64,000 bases of DNA from Doryteuthis pealeii (lineage: Eukaryota; Mollusca; Cephalopoda; Myopsida; Loliginidae). Positions 40,665 to 50,340 of the stretch are shown here, piece after piece. Made by a program: the position numbers and the translations under genes. Under the pieces are notes generated by a model, which ran no database searches, was not told where the DNA came from, and was given only the letters and a program-made list of their open reading frames with translations. Each line of letters begins with the position of its first letter. Position 1 is the stretch's first letter. The DNA is taken from NCBI GenBank assembly GCA_023376005.1, contig CM042145.1:92470415-92534414 (forward strand), read 5' to 3'.

Positions 40665-41560
40665 TTCCTCCGAGACTGCGAAATATATTAATCCGTGACA
40701 TAGTCTTGGAACTCTGTAAAATGAGTGATATCAAAAAACTGCCAATAGTAGTAAATGTAAGGAAAATGAAATTTACCCCCCTCATTAAAAACTAACTGTT
40801 GTAATATATGTATTCAAAAAAAAAAAAAATGGCCGAGACTAAAAACAAAGTGTTAAAGAAAAGAGATACGAAGATATTGTCGCTCGTTTTTGCGACAGCT
40901 GGTCAAATTGAACGTCTTGGAAAATCCAATTTAAGGTATGTTGTAAATTTATTGACGATTTTTCTGGACTTATGATGTTATATTTCCTAGCCCATGAATC
41001 TGATACTCTGCTAGTTACGAAACAATACTAAGCAGATGTAAGCCAATATGGCAAAGTTTGAAGTTTTTACCGGTTCTAGACCGAATTTAAGTCGTATGCA
41101 TATTTTTGGGACGACTTGTTTTGCTGTGTGCAAAATAAAAAGAAATTGGATCCTCGTTCTAAGGAGGGTATTTTTATCAAGTATGATAAACAAAGTGGGC
41201 GTTCCTGGAATAATATTTTCCAGAGTTACCTGTTTGAACAGGATTATGTGATGCCGAATGGGCAGGTTCAAATGACCAAAAAAAGTATATCAGGATACTG
41301 TTTTAAATTATCGGACGAAAGCTCGAGCATTTCCTGAAAATCTAAAAGAACAACCAGTGGTCTCTTTGTCAACATGTGAGGCCGAATTTGTTAATATGGC
41401 GGTAACAGTCCGCGAAGCCCTTTATTTACAAACATTAGTGTTAAAAACCCTGTAACTATTTATTGTGACAGTCAGTCGAGCATACTACTGGCAAAAACCC
41501 CCTCATACACCAGAAAACTAAACATATTGATATAAAATATCAACTCATAAGGAATGAAAT
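40665..41560 (+). pseudogene. Copia pol remnant: integrase and RNase H, no RT
   Basis: Across several frames: KMSDIKKLPIVVN (pre-integrase), GQIERLGKSN, KFIDDFSG and YFLAHESDTLL (integrase core with its first aspartates), TGSRPNLSRMHIFGTTCF and SKEGIFIKYDKQS (integrase C-terminal part). The frame then passes directly to RNase H words KKSISGYCFKLSDESSSIS, QPVVSLSTCEAEFVNMAV, IVTVSRAYYW and TPENxTY. The reverse transcriptase that normally lies between (FDYxxVVK, YVDD blocks) is absent, a deletion of well over 1 kb between about 41200 and 41275. Frameshifts and stops break the rest, including a Trp-to-stop change after SSSIS. Confidence 0.8.
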
Positions 41561-41674
41561 TATAGAGGGGTAAGATTAACATTTCAGATCTGTTCACAGG
41601 ATCGTTGAACAGGATAAAGCTGAATGCTTTTAAAAGAGATATCATGGGGGGCCCAAAATTAAACTTAAGATTTT

Positions 41675-41772
41675 GCCCTGTCGGTTTGGGCTGTAGAATA
41701 ATCCGACTGTATTCATGCAGAGGGGTAAGATCCCCCCAAAAATGAATGTCCTGGGCAATGACATTAAACCTG
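41675..41772 (+). repeat. R3 fragment inside Copia
   Basis: CCCTGTCGGTTTGGGCTGTA, ATGCAGAGGGGTAAGATCCC joined to TGTCCTGGGCAATGACATTA. R3 words with the middle deleted. It entered this Copia lineage before the present insertion, because the LTRs enclose it. Confidence 0.6.
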
Positions 41773-41865
41773 TTCAATAAGTTACTAATTCATTAACTTG
41801 TATTAATTAAATGTATTGTACTGTAAAGTACCGTATTCGTTTGAACTAACAAAAACAAAACAAAG

Positions 41866-41898
<33 letters not shown>

Positions 41899-42202
41899 AA
41901 CAAAAAACAAACCAGAACCCCCCCCCAAAAAAAAAGGGGCCAAAAATACTAACTTTGGCCAGTAATGTTAGGAGTAGGAAAAATAAAAATAATAATAATT
42001 AATATTTTTTTTTACAAAGTAAGCTTAGTAGAATATTAGATTAGTAATAGTATTTTTGCTTTTACTACAAAAATGAAATTACAAATTTCTGAATGACTTT
42101 ATTGTAAACATTCTCTGAATGAAATGATTTGTCGATTGTAATCGATTGTAAATTTCCTCAATGGAGGAATTTAATATTGTTTAATAAGATAGCCGATATA
42201 TC
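41773..42202. other. Copia 3' non-coding region
   Basis: AT-rich, with about 30 A at 41870-41897 and A/C runs to 41935. No pol similarity recognised. Confidence 0.5.
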
Positions 42203-42215
42203 AAAAAAGGGGGCG
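42203..42215 (+). promoter_or_regulatory. Polypurine tract
   Basis: AAAAAAGGGGGCG lies directly before the 3' LTR, where plus-strand DNA synthesis is primed in LTR elements. Confidence 0.8.
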
Positions 42216-42496
42216 TGTTGGATTTTGTGATATAAGGCATCAGGCAAATGGTCACTTCTACTTATAGACTCGCCTATAAACACGTGACCTGAGAAGGCAT
42301 TTCTATTGTCCAATCACTGGCACTGCTGCTGCTGCTTATGCTGTATTAATAGAGACCATATTCTGAGCTTATGTCATTGATACTTGGATTATCTCGGACG
42401 AAGGACTTACAAGGAATACGTTAACACTGGATTCTTACTGGCTTGCGTACTTATTCATTACATCTGGAACGAAGGATGGCTGCCAGATATTCAACA
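42216..42496 (+). repeat. Copia 3' LTR
   Basis: 281 bp; I see no difference from the 5' LTR. Followed by the GTCTT duplication. Confidence 0.9.
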
Positions 42497-42501
42497 GTCT
42501 T

Positions 42502-42582
42502 GATATTACGCTCACTTTAGGACTAATACCCTTGGGAAAAGTTATGAACCCTCCCCCTTATCCTCTATTTGTTAAATAGTAC
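42502..42582 (+). mobile_element. SINE-B-like copy, right part
   Basis: ACTAATACCCTTGGGAAAAG, TTATGAACC, GTTAAATAGTA continue the SINE-B-like copy interrupted by Copia. Confidence 0.6.
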
Positions 42583-43190
42583 CACTACCATCTAGATTTT
42601 TGCCCTGATGAGTTACTAAACGAAACTGTTAGTAGGTATATCTGACTCATTAGGTTTAACATATTAATACTGGTGTTCCTAAATCTTCCATCCGTTATCA
42701 TCCTGCAACAACCTCTGGTTAAAAATGAAACCGTCCAAATTGCTCAAGATGCAAAGCAAAAATGTAAATCCAGATTATCTGGTGTCGCTTAATCACTGGT
42801 TTCTTATTTGTCCCATTTTATTTCACCCAGTTTTAAAAATGAAACATTCCAAATGGTCTTGCATCACTTAAATGCCCAATGTAAAATAAAAATGAATTGG
42901 AAAAAAAAAAAAAAAAATAAAGAGTTACAGGTTTGTTTTATTTGCAATATTGAAATTGTGAACTATGGAATATATTTTGGTAATTTTGATCTTATGTCGT
43001 TCCAGCCTCCTGCCTTAATTTATACTATGTTTTAGTGAACCAGCGTCAGGTGAATTTCCGGACCAACTTAGATATTTTCCAAGTTGTGTTTTTGTCATCA
43101 AATTAATGTAGAGATTTTAAACGCCTCCCTCCAGATCTTTATCAGTAAATCAATGTAAATATTTTACACACACCCCTTTTAAGAAAGAGT
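42583..43190. other. Unassigned AT-rich stretch
   Basis: Two similar words about 50 bp apart (AAAAATGAAACCGTCCAAAT at 42721 and AAAAATGAAACATTCCAAAT at 42834) suggest a degenerate duplication. Poly(A) at 42900. No gene. Confidence 0.4.
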
Positions 43191-43321
43191 GAGAGAGAGT
43201 TATATCAAGATTATTGTATTTTTTACATATTGAACTATTATTGCGATAGTTCTTAAGTAAACATATCAAATGTTGTAATAATTAAATTATCATACTGTGG
43301 TATATCCACAGGTTCTGCTAG
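43191..43321 (+). mobile_element. Helitron Hel-3, 3' terminal part
   Basis: Terminus CATACTGTGGTATATCCACA, GGTTCTGCTAG before T. Perfect hairpin CTGTGG-TATAT-CCACAG at 43295-43311. Pairs with 28168-28311. The 5' end is not recognised. Confidence 0.75.
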
Positions 43322-43332
43322 TATATATATAT

Positions 43333-43371
<39 letters not shown>

Positions 43372-43840
43372 TTTAGACCGAGACACCATGGCAAAATGCT
43401 GCAAGTGCCTGTATTCTATCACTGTGCCCTTAAAAAAAAAAAAAAAAAAATTTCATTTAAAAGAAGAAAAAAAAAGTGAAAAGAAAAAAGTGAAAGGAGA
43501 AAATGAGAAAATTAAAAGCTTTTCTTGGAATTCAAATAATGTTTGATTTCTTTTTTTGAAAAAGTTCTACTGCAATGGATCATTGCTAATAATTCTAGTC
43601 ATCATAATTTATGTTATTTGTCAATGAAAATAATTTGATTTTAAAAGCTTTTTGTTTATTTTTATCAATTCTTACTTTCTTTTTTTTTTTTTAAAGATTT
43701 TATGTTAATAATACTTTTTCCAAATAAAAATATAATTTTAGCAAATTGTAAAAAAATTGCCACAGTGCTCTTGGTAATTGCCAGATGCCCTCATTTTTAA
43801 GGAGTTTGCCAAGTCAATTTTTGCCTGCCCTTTCTTATAT
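43322..43840. other. Low-complexity stretch
   Basis: (TA)n, then (GA)n at 43335-43366, poly(A) at 43432-43450, an A/G run to 43500 and poly(T) near 43680. Frames of 60-70 residues here are E/R or K repeats. Confidence 0.65.
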
Positions 43841-43842
43841 GT

Positions 43843-43957
43843 ATTATTCGGACTATTGTCCTCATCTTTGTTATCTAGACAACGTTGTGTAGATAACAAT
43901 AAAGATGAGGACAATAGTCCGAATAATCAAAATTATCAAGCCTCATCTCAAAAATTC

Positions 43958-43965
<8 letters not shown>
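43843..43965. mobile_element. PLE-1 terminal palindrome
   Basis: ATTATTCGGACTATTGTCCT and TCATCTTTGTTATCTA are mirrored around ACAACGTTGT by 43890-43927, a nearly perfect 36-bp-arm hairpin. The forward arm continues to the PLE-1 end (AATTATCAAGCCTCATCTCA, AAAATTCAGA). The central CTGAAGA part is deleted. Confidence 0.65.

Positions 43966-44004
<39 letters not shown>
43966..44004. repeat. (TA)n microsatellite
   Basis: About 19 TA units between PLE-1 and the LINE fragment. Confidence 0.9.
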
Positions 44005-44005
<1 letters not shown>

Positions 44006-44006
<1 letters not shown>

Positions 44007-44391
44007 AAACTGTTGCCGCTATAATGATGGTCTACAAAGACACTAAAACAATGGTATGGTCACCAGACGGTGATACAGACTTCTTTGACATAATAGCTGG
44101 AGTCCTACAAGGGGATACCCTGGCACTGTATATATTCATAATATGCCTAGACTATGTGCTTTGAACATCATTAGATTCCATAAAAGAAAAAGGCCTAACA
44201 CTAAAAAAGGCAAGAAGCAGGTGATATCCCGTTCAGACTATTACGGATGCAGACTACGCAGATGACCTGATGCTTCTTGCAGATACACCTGCACAGGTCG
44301 AATCCCTGCTGCATAGCCTAGAGAAGGCAGCACAGAACTTCGGTCTATATGTGAACTCAGATAAAACGGAGTTGATGTGCTTCAAAAAGAA
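44006..44391 (+). pseudogene. LINE reverse transcriptase fragment
   Basis: About 128 codons in one frame: TVAAIMMVYKDTK, DFFDIIAGVLQGDTLALYIF, IICLDYVL, ITDADYADDLMLLADTPAQV, NFGLYVNSDKTELMCFK. GVLQGD and YADD are conserved motifs of the polymerase palm, and YADD carries the catalytic aspartates. Two in-frame TGA codons sit where arginine (CGA) is expected (after CLDYVL and after KKARSR). 5' and 3' truncated. Probably the same LINE family as 37135-37470. Clade not certain. Confidence 0.8.
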
Positions 44392-44409
44392 ACCCATTTG
44401 TTATTTGAC

Positions 44410-44766
44410 TGTTATTTGAACCACTTTCTCACTATGGATTTCATTTCCTTGTCACTAGTGCCTTCAGACTCATCTCTTTGGCCCCATGAGAGAGGATTTG
44501 AGAGGCAAACATTATTCCAGTGACGAGGAAGTGAAATCTGTAGTGAAGAAGTGGCTCAAAGAACCGTCAACATAATTTTATGGGGCAGGGATACATGCTC
44601 TCATTCAAAGGTGGAACATTGCTATTAAGAGAAACGGTGACTATGTGGAGTAGTAGGGATGTGATCCACAGAGGACCAGTTTCATTTTGATGTATGACAC
44701 ATGTTCCTGTGTTGGTAATTATACATGTCCTAAACAAAATGGCATTACTTTTTGACTCAGCCTATT
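44410..44766 (+). mobile_element. Mariner-derived MITE, right part
   Basis: Transposase C-terminal words SSDEEVKSVVKKWLKEPS, FYGAGIHALIQRW and KRNGDYVE are followed by the right terminal repeat TAAACAAAATGGCATTACTT, TTTGACTCAGCC. At 44418-44458 an inverted copy of the SSDEEVKSVVKKW segment precedes it, as in 37926-38618. Left end lost. Confidence 0.7.
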
Positions 44767-45590
44767 GACTCATTTGAACAGAAACCAAAACACATGACAT
44801 TTATTACCCCGAAGAAGATTAGAGACACATACTAAATTACTAAATACATATTTATTCAAAATATGTTTTAATACCGTGGATCCATTAATCAAAACACTTA
44901 GTGTTGGAATATTTTACCAAATATCAATAAATCATCCTTATTTTCTTATTTTTCACTCTTACTCTTTTTTCAACATACTGTCAGATTAATTTCCATTTTT
45001 CTTTTACACACACACACACACATTAAAAAAAAGAACTCTGGCACAAGATCATATTTATAGAGCATCCTATGATAAATAAATTCACAAGCAATGATTTCAA
45101 TAACAGGCACTCTCTCTTCCAAAGAAACATATTCTATTCAGATCTCGGAAGTTTCATTTCACTTTCTATTTTCATTGTGTTTTATGACATTTTAACTGGA
45201 ATCTGATCTTACCGAAAGTAGAACTGAATGTAAGTTCACTAATGGACTAATAAGAAAAAAGAAGAATGTGAAACTTGGGCTGTAAATGTATCCAGTGTTT
45301 ATTTTCAATATAGTTCTTTAAATACAGATACAAACCATTAGCTGTAATTTTTATCATTTATATAATCCTTACTACCGTTATTATTCAGCCATTCCACTTT
45401 CAATAAACTTCAACCTACACCAAATCACCTGATAACTGAAGAGTATGCCAACTTAATATTTCATAAATAGAGATAAATAAATAATATAAATATGTAGATA
45501 AATAAAAAATTAAAATTAAATCTAAAACAACTAAAAAAAAAATTTTTTAAAAATTAAAAAAAATTAAAAAAGACTAAAAAATAATCTAAA
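44767..45590. other. AT-rich stretch
   Basis: (CA)n at 45007-45022. Otherwise AT-rich, increasingly A-rich towards 45590. Nothing coding. Confidence 0.5.
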
Positions 45591-45600
45591 AAAGATAAAA

Positions 45601-45836
45601 ATAAAATAAAAAAAGAACTAAAAAAAGATAAAATTAAACATTTCAAAAATAAATTTAAAAAAAAACATAAGAAAAAATAACTAAAAAAGAAAAAAAAAAC
45701 TAGAAGAAAATAACTTTTTTTAGTTATTTTATTCTAGTTTTTTTTCTTTTTTAGTTATTTTTTCTTATGTTTTTTTTAAATTTATTTTTGAAATGTTTAA
45801 TTTTATCTTTTTTTAGTTCTTTTTTATTTTATTTTA
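45601..45836. repeat. Long A/T-rich palindrome
   Basis: Left arm 45601-45714 (A-rich, with AAGAACTAAAAAAAGATAAA and TAAACATTTCAAAAATAAAT) is matched by right arm 45721-45836 as its reverse complement, differing only by a few A-run lengths and single bases. The loop is about 6 bp. Confidence 0.85.
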
Positions 45837-46200
45837 AAATATTTTATTTATATTTATTATAGTATTTAAATAAAAGAAAATAACTAAAAAGAAAAAACAA
45901 CTAAAAGAAAATAAACTAAAAGTAAAAAAATTACTACAAATTTGAAAAATAAAATAAAATAAAACTAGGATTAGATTCAAACAGATCCCCAAACTGCAAG
46001 TAATGTCATGTTACCCATTTAATGATCTGATTTCATATTCGTAAATGGGGATTCATTTAGTACTAAATACATTATGATGATTTGATGTAATTAAAATCTA
46101 TAAAAGGAAAATCATACCAAAAGAAGAGGAAAAAAAAAGAAATGAAAAGATTACTAATTACCCTCATAAAATAATGATACTGCCAAAATAAAGGTATCAT
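45837..46200. other. A-rich stretch
   Basis: Imperfect AACTAAAA words continue from the palindrome. No gene. Confidence 0.5.
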
Positions 46201-46430
46201 TATCTGCTTTGGAACCACAAGTTCAATACTAGCTCTTGCTGCCAACTCAGTGCATGAGTAGCACACCTTGGGTAAACTGATCTGTGCAATAAAGTAGGGA
46301 GCTGACAGTAGGTATGGTACTCCACCTCAGACACAAAAACAATCTCCCTGGCCTAGGTCTAGTGAAGAGGAGATAGACTCCCTCACTGTCTGGCTGATAC
46401 CATCAATAAGCCACTGTGCCGACTACTTTT
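46201..46430 (+). mobile_element. SINE-A copy, 5'-truncated
   Basis: GGAACCACAAGTTCAATACT, AACTCAGTGCATGAGTAGCA, GGAGCTGACAGTAGGTATGG, AAAAACAATCTCCCTGGCC, GATAGACTCCCTCACTGTCT. The A box is lost. Confidence 0.8.
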
Positions 46431-46562
46431 TTTTTTTTTTACTTATTTCATGGGAATGGTAATTTTCTTTTTCTGATTTAAACTGGAATAAAAAGGACAA
46501 AAAATGTTAAAAATAAAAAACTGAAACACACAAAATATACTGTTGAACATGCATTATACACA

Positions 46563-47080
46563 CTAGCAAGAATATTTGCCCTCCATGTGTAAGTTTTTAA
46601 GTTTTAATGTAATGAAATATATTTAATTACAAAGACTAACAAAATTAAATAAGAACACTTATAAAAAGATTACACTTAGTTTAATTAGATTTTCATTGGT
46701 TTCTATATAAAATCATTCATAGGATTGATTTTAATATGTTAGAGAATAAAACAATAATATAAGAGATCAATAACACCAAGTAATTATTTATGAAACAAGG
46801 TTTTGTTGAAAACAGTATGCAAATTAACCACATCATGTATTATGTAAACTTTCATTTCTTAGTGATATATAAGACACATTGCAGGATTTTAAATGCACTA
46901 ATAACAGGAAATCTAACTCAAATTTTCATAGAGACATCGTTAATAAATGAGACTTATTCTATGTATTAATGATTTAGACTATAAATTAAATACCCATTGA
47001 TAAAATTATGCAAATCTTGAGGGTATTGTGAATTAAGTAGTGACATAGTTACAGAAAGACAGCGAATCTCCATCATAAGA
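46563..47080 (-). mobile_element. Non-autonomous Helitron, Hel-1, full length
   Basis: Minus strand starts TCTTATGATGGAGATTCGCT after A and ends ATTCTTGCTAG before T. The 3' region (TTAAAACTTAAAAACTTACA) matches Hel-1, but its hairpin is degraded (ACATGGAGGGCA). Non-coding. Confidence 0.75.
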
Positions 47081-47264
47081 TATTCTATGGATAAATATGA
47101 AAATTAAACAATTGGCATGGCTTAGAATACACTAACCCTGCCACCCAGAAAAAGAGGTGTCTCCTGGGTGATTTAAATGGAGACATGTGCACAGCTGAGC
47201 GTTTAATATTAGAAAGTGATATCGTGCCAAGTCTTGATATATTTTGTTTAGCATGCTATATAGT
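47081..47264. other. Unassigned stretch
   Basis: Contains AATGGAGACATGTGCACAGC and similar single-copy words. No call. Confidence 0.3.
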
Positions 47265-47330
47265 GTAGAGCCGCATTGGCAGGGCTCAGAACATCCAAAC
47301 AGCATCCTCTGCAGAGGGGTAAGACCTAAC
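47265..47330 (+). repeat. R3 5' fragment
   Basis: TTGGCAGGGCTCAGAACATC, CTCTGCAGAGGGGTAAGACC: the R3 5' end, then a break. Confidence 0.55.
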
Positions 47331-47419
47331 CAAAAAGGTATTGAAGTCAGTCAGTGCCCATTGGATTTGAAATTCAATGGGCAATGCCCACACAGGTTCG
47401 GATCCTGTACATATCGCCA

Positions 47420-47715
47420 TATTGAAGTCAGTCAGTCAGTATACTGTTGGTTTGGACAACAGCAACTGGCTAAGCACAACCGAACTTGTGCCCAAGATAG
47501 CTGGTACTTATGGGACTCAAGAATAGTCCATTCATGTATTTGGGTGATTCCATTCCTGATTGACTGCTTGGTTGCTATGATGTTATGAGGCTTCATAAAT
47601 ACTCTGACATTCTGCAGTAGGATTGCAGCAAGGTTAAATCTGTATTGAGTTACAGCTACTTATTGCAGTCTTACCAATTCGACGGTAATTGGAACTTAGT
47701 ATGATTTTTCTACAA
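47420..47715 (+). repeat. Repeat J, copy 2
   Basis: Matches 21351-21650 (CTGTTGGTTTGGACAACAGC, AACTGGCTAAGCACAACC, TCAAGAATAGTCCATTCATG, CGACGGTAATTGGAACTTAG). An apparent 114-residue frame at 47244-47588 spans R3 and J and is not a gene. Confidence 0.7.
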
Positions 47716-47717
47716 AA

Positions 47718-47796
47718 GGATGCACTAGAGAAAAGGGGATAGACTCCCTCACTGTCTGGCTGATACCGATTTTAGGCCACCCCGATAGCTTACTTT
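47718..47796 (+). mobile_element. SINE-A 3' part, joined to repeat J
   Basis: GGATGCACTAGAGAAAAGGG, ACTCCCTCACTGTCTGGCTG, ATACCGATTTTAGGCCACCC. The first 170 bp of SINE-A are deleted but the J-AGGATG junction is kept. Confidence 0.7.
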
Positions 47797-47805
47797 ATAA
47801 TTTTT

Positions 47806-47960
47806 TACTAAGGATTATTATTAGTTACTTGAAACTATAACTATACAAACAAATGACTATTAATAAAAATAGTTGAAATGATAATTATTAGTATTAGATA
47901 GGAATACTTGAAACCACATAACTAAATTATCTTATAATAGGTTATTATAAGTTATAATGC
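47806..47960 (+). repeat. 48-bp-type degenerate units
   Basis: GATTATTATTAGTTACTTGA, TTAGTATTAGATAGGAATAC, TTGAAACCACATAACT: about three old units. Confidence 0.65.
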
Positions 47961-47979
47961 TTTACTATGGATTATTATG

Positions 47980-48268
47980 AGGCGCTTGTTGTGTAATGGT
48001 TATCAACATAGGAAATGGACACAGCAACCCAACTTCAAATCTGGGACAAGGCTGTTTGCATTTCACATAGTGCTAAATACCCTTGGGAAAGGTATGAATC
48101 CAACTATTCTCCCTCTAGCTATGGGTAAATAGTAGGGCAAACTGGGGTCTTTAATCTTGGTATAGCAACCAGTCTAGGAGAGGAAAATCTTTGAATTCAA
48201 CCCTGTTAAACTCCACTTAAAAACCGACTGTGTCACATCCTGCATGTGCAGAGTTGTTAGTTAAATAA
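47980..48268 (+). mobile_element. SINE-B copy, full length
   Basis: GCGCTTGTTGTGTAATGGTT, ATCAACATAGGAAATGGACA, ACTTCAAATCTGGGACAAGG, CTAAATACCCTTGGGAAAGG, TATGGGTAAATAGTAGGGCA, TCTAGGAGAGGAAAATC, TAAACTCCACTTAAAAACCG, TGTGTCACATCCTGCATGTG. Confidence 0.85.
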
Positions 48269-48271
48269 ATA

Positions 48272-48536
48272 TAGTAAGTAAAGTTGGCAAAGTGGCCTAT
48301 TGTTGGTATCAACCAGACAACGAGGGAGTCTATCCCCTTTTCACAAGCACTAGACCAGGAAGATTGTTTTTGCTGAGGTGAGGCACCACACCTACCGTGA
48401 GCTCCCCACATTACTGCACGGATCAAATTACCAATCTGTGCTACTCATATGCCGAGTTGGCAGGGATCAGTCCCAAACTCGGAACTTTGCGATTCCAAGG
48501 CGTGTGCTCTACCGACTGACTGAGGTAAACTGGCAT
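48272..48536 (-). mobile_element. SINE-A copy, full length
   Basis: Tail AGTAAGTAAAGTTGGCAAAG, then GAGGGAGTCTATCCCCTTTT, CACCACACCTACCGTGAGCT, CGAGTTGGCAGGGATCAG, GTGCTCTACCGACTGACTGA. Abuts the SINE-B tail. Confidence 0.8.
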
Positions 48537-48639
48537 TTTAAATACGTATATTAAGGATTATTATTAGTTACTTACAGAGTGCACATTAAATGTGAAGGGA
48601 GAAGAGGAAGCTGAAAATGATGGGATATTATTTGTCTGA

Positions 48640-48690
48640 ATTTTTTAGATGAGGCTTGATAATATGTATTATTTTGATTTTTTACTGTTG
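48640..48690 (-). mobile_element. PLE-1 end fragment
   Basis: Complement reads AATAATACATATTATCAAGC, CTCATCTAAAAAATTCAGA, the PLE-1 terminal sequence. Confidence 0.55.
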
Positions 48691-48704
48691 GGTTTTGTTT
48701 GGTT

Positions 48705-49123
48705 TGTTTTGTTTTGCGGCATATCAACCTCAGTGGGTCATTTAATGCCGACAAAGTTTTGAAATAAATTCATTCTTAATGGATACTCAAGCTTTTTTAT
48801 AAACACATTTTTCTATTTAACCCATAGATAGGACCTTAACAGATACTACCACTCCAGGGCAGAGTGGACCAGGGAGTTGATGAAGGGGTGCTCCACATTC
48901 CCCAAACCTCCAGAACTGGAACCTCACAATCAGTTAGAGTTTAACGTCATTCCCAGTACATGAAAACACTCAGCCACCACCTTCTAGCACCCATATGATA
49001 AAAAGGGTTAGGCTTGCCATAAGGGCAATAGGGTCGGGGCAATCATATAGGGGCTAAGACTTGACATGACCAGCTGATTGATAGGAGGGGGCCTCTCCAA
49101 CCACCCGTCTAGCCTAAGTAATT
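48705..49123 (-). mobile_element. R3 copy, antisense, 5'-truncated
   Basis: 3'-end hairpin GCGGCATATCAACCTCAGTG, GGTCATTTAATGCCG, then CCTTAACAGATACTACCACT, CTTCTAGCACCCATATGATA, CCACCCGTCTAGCCTAAGTA, where it stops. Confidence 0.75.
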
Positions 49124-49314
49124 TCAGACTGTTGTGCTCATAATTTTTTTTTTTAAATGATTGTGATGCTTCTCAAATTGATAGTCATGCAAAAACAATG
49201 ATGCCATTCTTTAAATAAGATCATCATAAATTCTTTAATACTTTGTTTGCACAACAGTCAAATTATTCAAAATGATTTCCCAACTCAAATAAAGAAAATC
49301 TTAACAACTGTCAC
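49124..49314. other. AT-rich stretch
   Basis: No signal recognised. Confidence 0.45.
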
Positions 49315-49462
49315 AGCATGAGAACAATCTACTCCAACGGATTACAAGAAACACCTGAAGAAGGCAGCAGGGTACATTGACCGAAACGTTGTGCGTGTGT
49401 ATATAACAATACACAAGAATCAAAGATGAGAACAACAGTCTGAAAAATCAAAATGATACATA
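49315..49462 (+). mobile_element. PLE-1 copy
   Basis: GCATGAGAACAATCTACTCC, ACACCTGAAGAAGGCAGCAG, GGTACATTGACCGAAACGTT, GTGCGTGTG, AATCAAAGATGAGAACAACA, GTCTGAAAAATCA. The CTGAAGA and GAAAC words are kept. Confidence 0.65.
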
Positions 49463-49465
49463 TAA

Positions 49466-49690
49466 TAGCATTTCACATAGCACTAATACCCTTGGGAAAG
49501 GCATACAGCCAACTATTCTCCCTCCAACTATGGGTATATAGTAGAGCAGACCGAGATCTTTAACTTTGGTATGGCAACCCATCTAGAAGGAAAACTGAAT
49601 TCAAACCTGTTAAACTCAGCTTTAAAATAGACCTTGTGTCACATCCTGTTCATATGAAAGGGTTGGTAAATACATACTTGCAAATTAAAC
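49466..49690 (+). mobile_element. SINE-B copy without head
   Basis: GCATTTCACATAGCACTAAT, ACCCTTGGGAAAGGCATACA, CTATGGGTATATAGTAGAGC, TAAACTCAGC, TGTGTCACATCCTGTTCATA, GGTTGGTAAATACATACTTG. Confidence 0.8.
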
Positions 49691-49827
49691 TGAAAATTGC
49701 TTAAATCTATAAAAGGTATTGCTTAATTATAATCTCACTATGACATGTCATTTTTAATGGATCCCAGTCAGTCACACACAGTCACAATTTCAGTAATATA
49801 TAGATTAAATTTTTCACAAGATATAAA

Positions 49828-50258
49828 AAAGAGGCACACATGGTGTAATGGTTTTCATCATAGGAAATTGAAAATGACAATCAGAGTTCAATTCCTGTAT
49901 GAAGCTGTTTCCATTTCATATAGTGCTAATACTCTTGGGAAAGGCAAGAATCCAACTATTCTCCCCCCAGAAATGTGAAAATAGTAGGGCAGACCGAGCT
50001 CTTTAACCTTGGTATGGCAACCGGTCAAGTGGAAGGAAATTTCTGAATTGTGTAATGGTTACTATGGTAGGAAATGTATACAGCGACCCGAGTTCAAATC
50101 CTGGACACAGCTATTTGCATTTTACATAGCACTAATACCCTTGGGAAAGGTATACATCCAACTATTCTCCTTCCAGCTATGGGTAAATAGTAGGGCAGAC
50201 TGGGCTCTTTAACTTTGATATGGCAACCAGTCTAGAAGTAAAACTGAATTCAAACCAA
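49828..50258 (+). mobile_element. Tandem dimer of SINE-B
   Basis: Copy one (49828-50048) begins CACACATGGTGTAATGGTTT and runs to AAGGAAATTTCTGAATT. Copy two begins at once with GTGTAATGGTTACTATGGTA (50049) and ends GAAGTAAAACTGAATTCAAA. Both lack the 3' tail. Confidence 0.75.
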
Positions 50259-50340
50259 AGCGGCCCTCTTCTCGTTAGTCAAAACTACATTCAGAGCTCC
50301 TCCACCCAAGTCCTATTGAATACTAATGATTTTTTTTAAA

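Larger units (their letters stand above)
39136..42496 (+). mobile_element. Copia (Ty1-like) LTR retrotransposon, pol-defective
   Basis: A complete 3361-bp insertion with 281-bp LTRs, a GTCTT 5-bp target duplication, a primer-binding site, a polypurine tract, an intact gag-protease ORF and a decayed pol. Order gag-PR-IN-RNase H with integrase before RNase H is the Copia order. Reverse transcriptase is missing. An R3 fragment lies inside. The two LTRs look identical by eye, so insertion was recent even though pol is dead; proteins must have come from another copy. Confidence 0.9.

Noticed and set aside
47244..47588. A 114-residue plus-strand ORF
   Set aside because: Spans an R3 fragment and repeat J, which are non-coding in their other copies.
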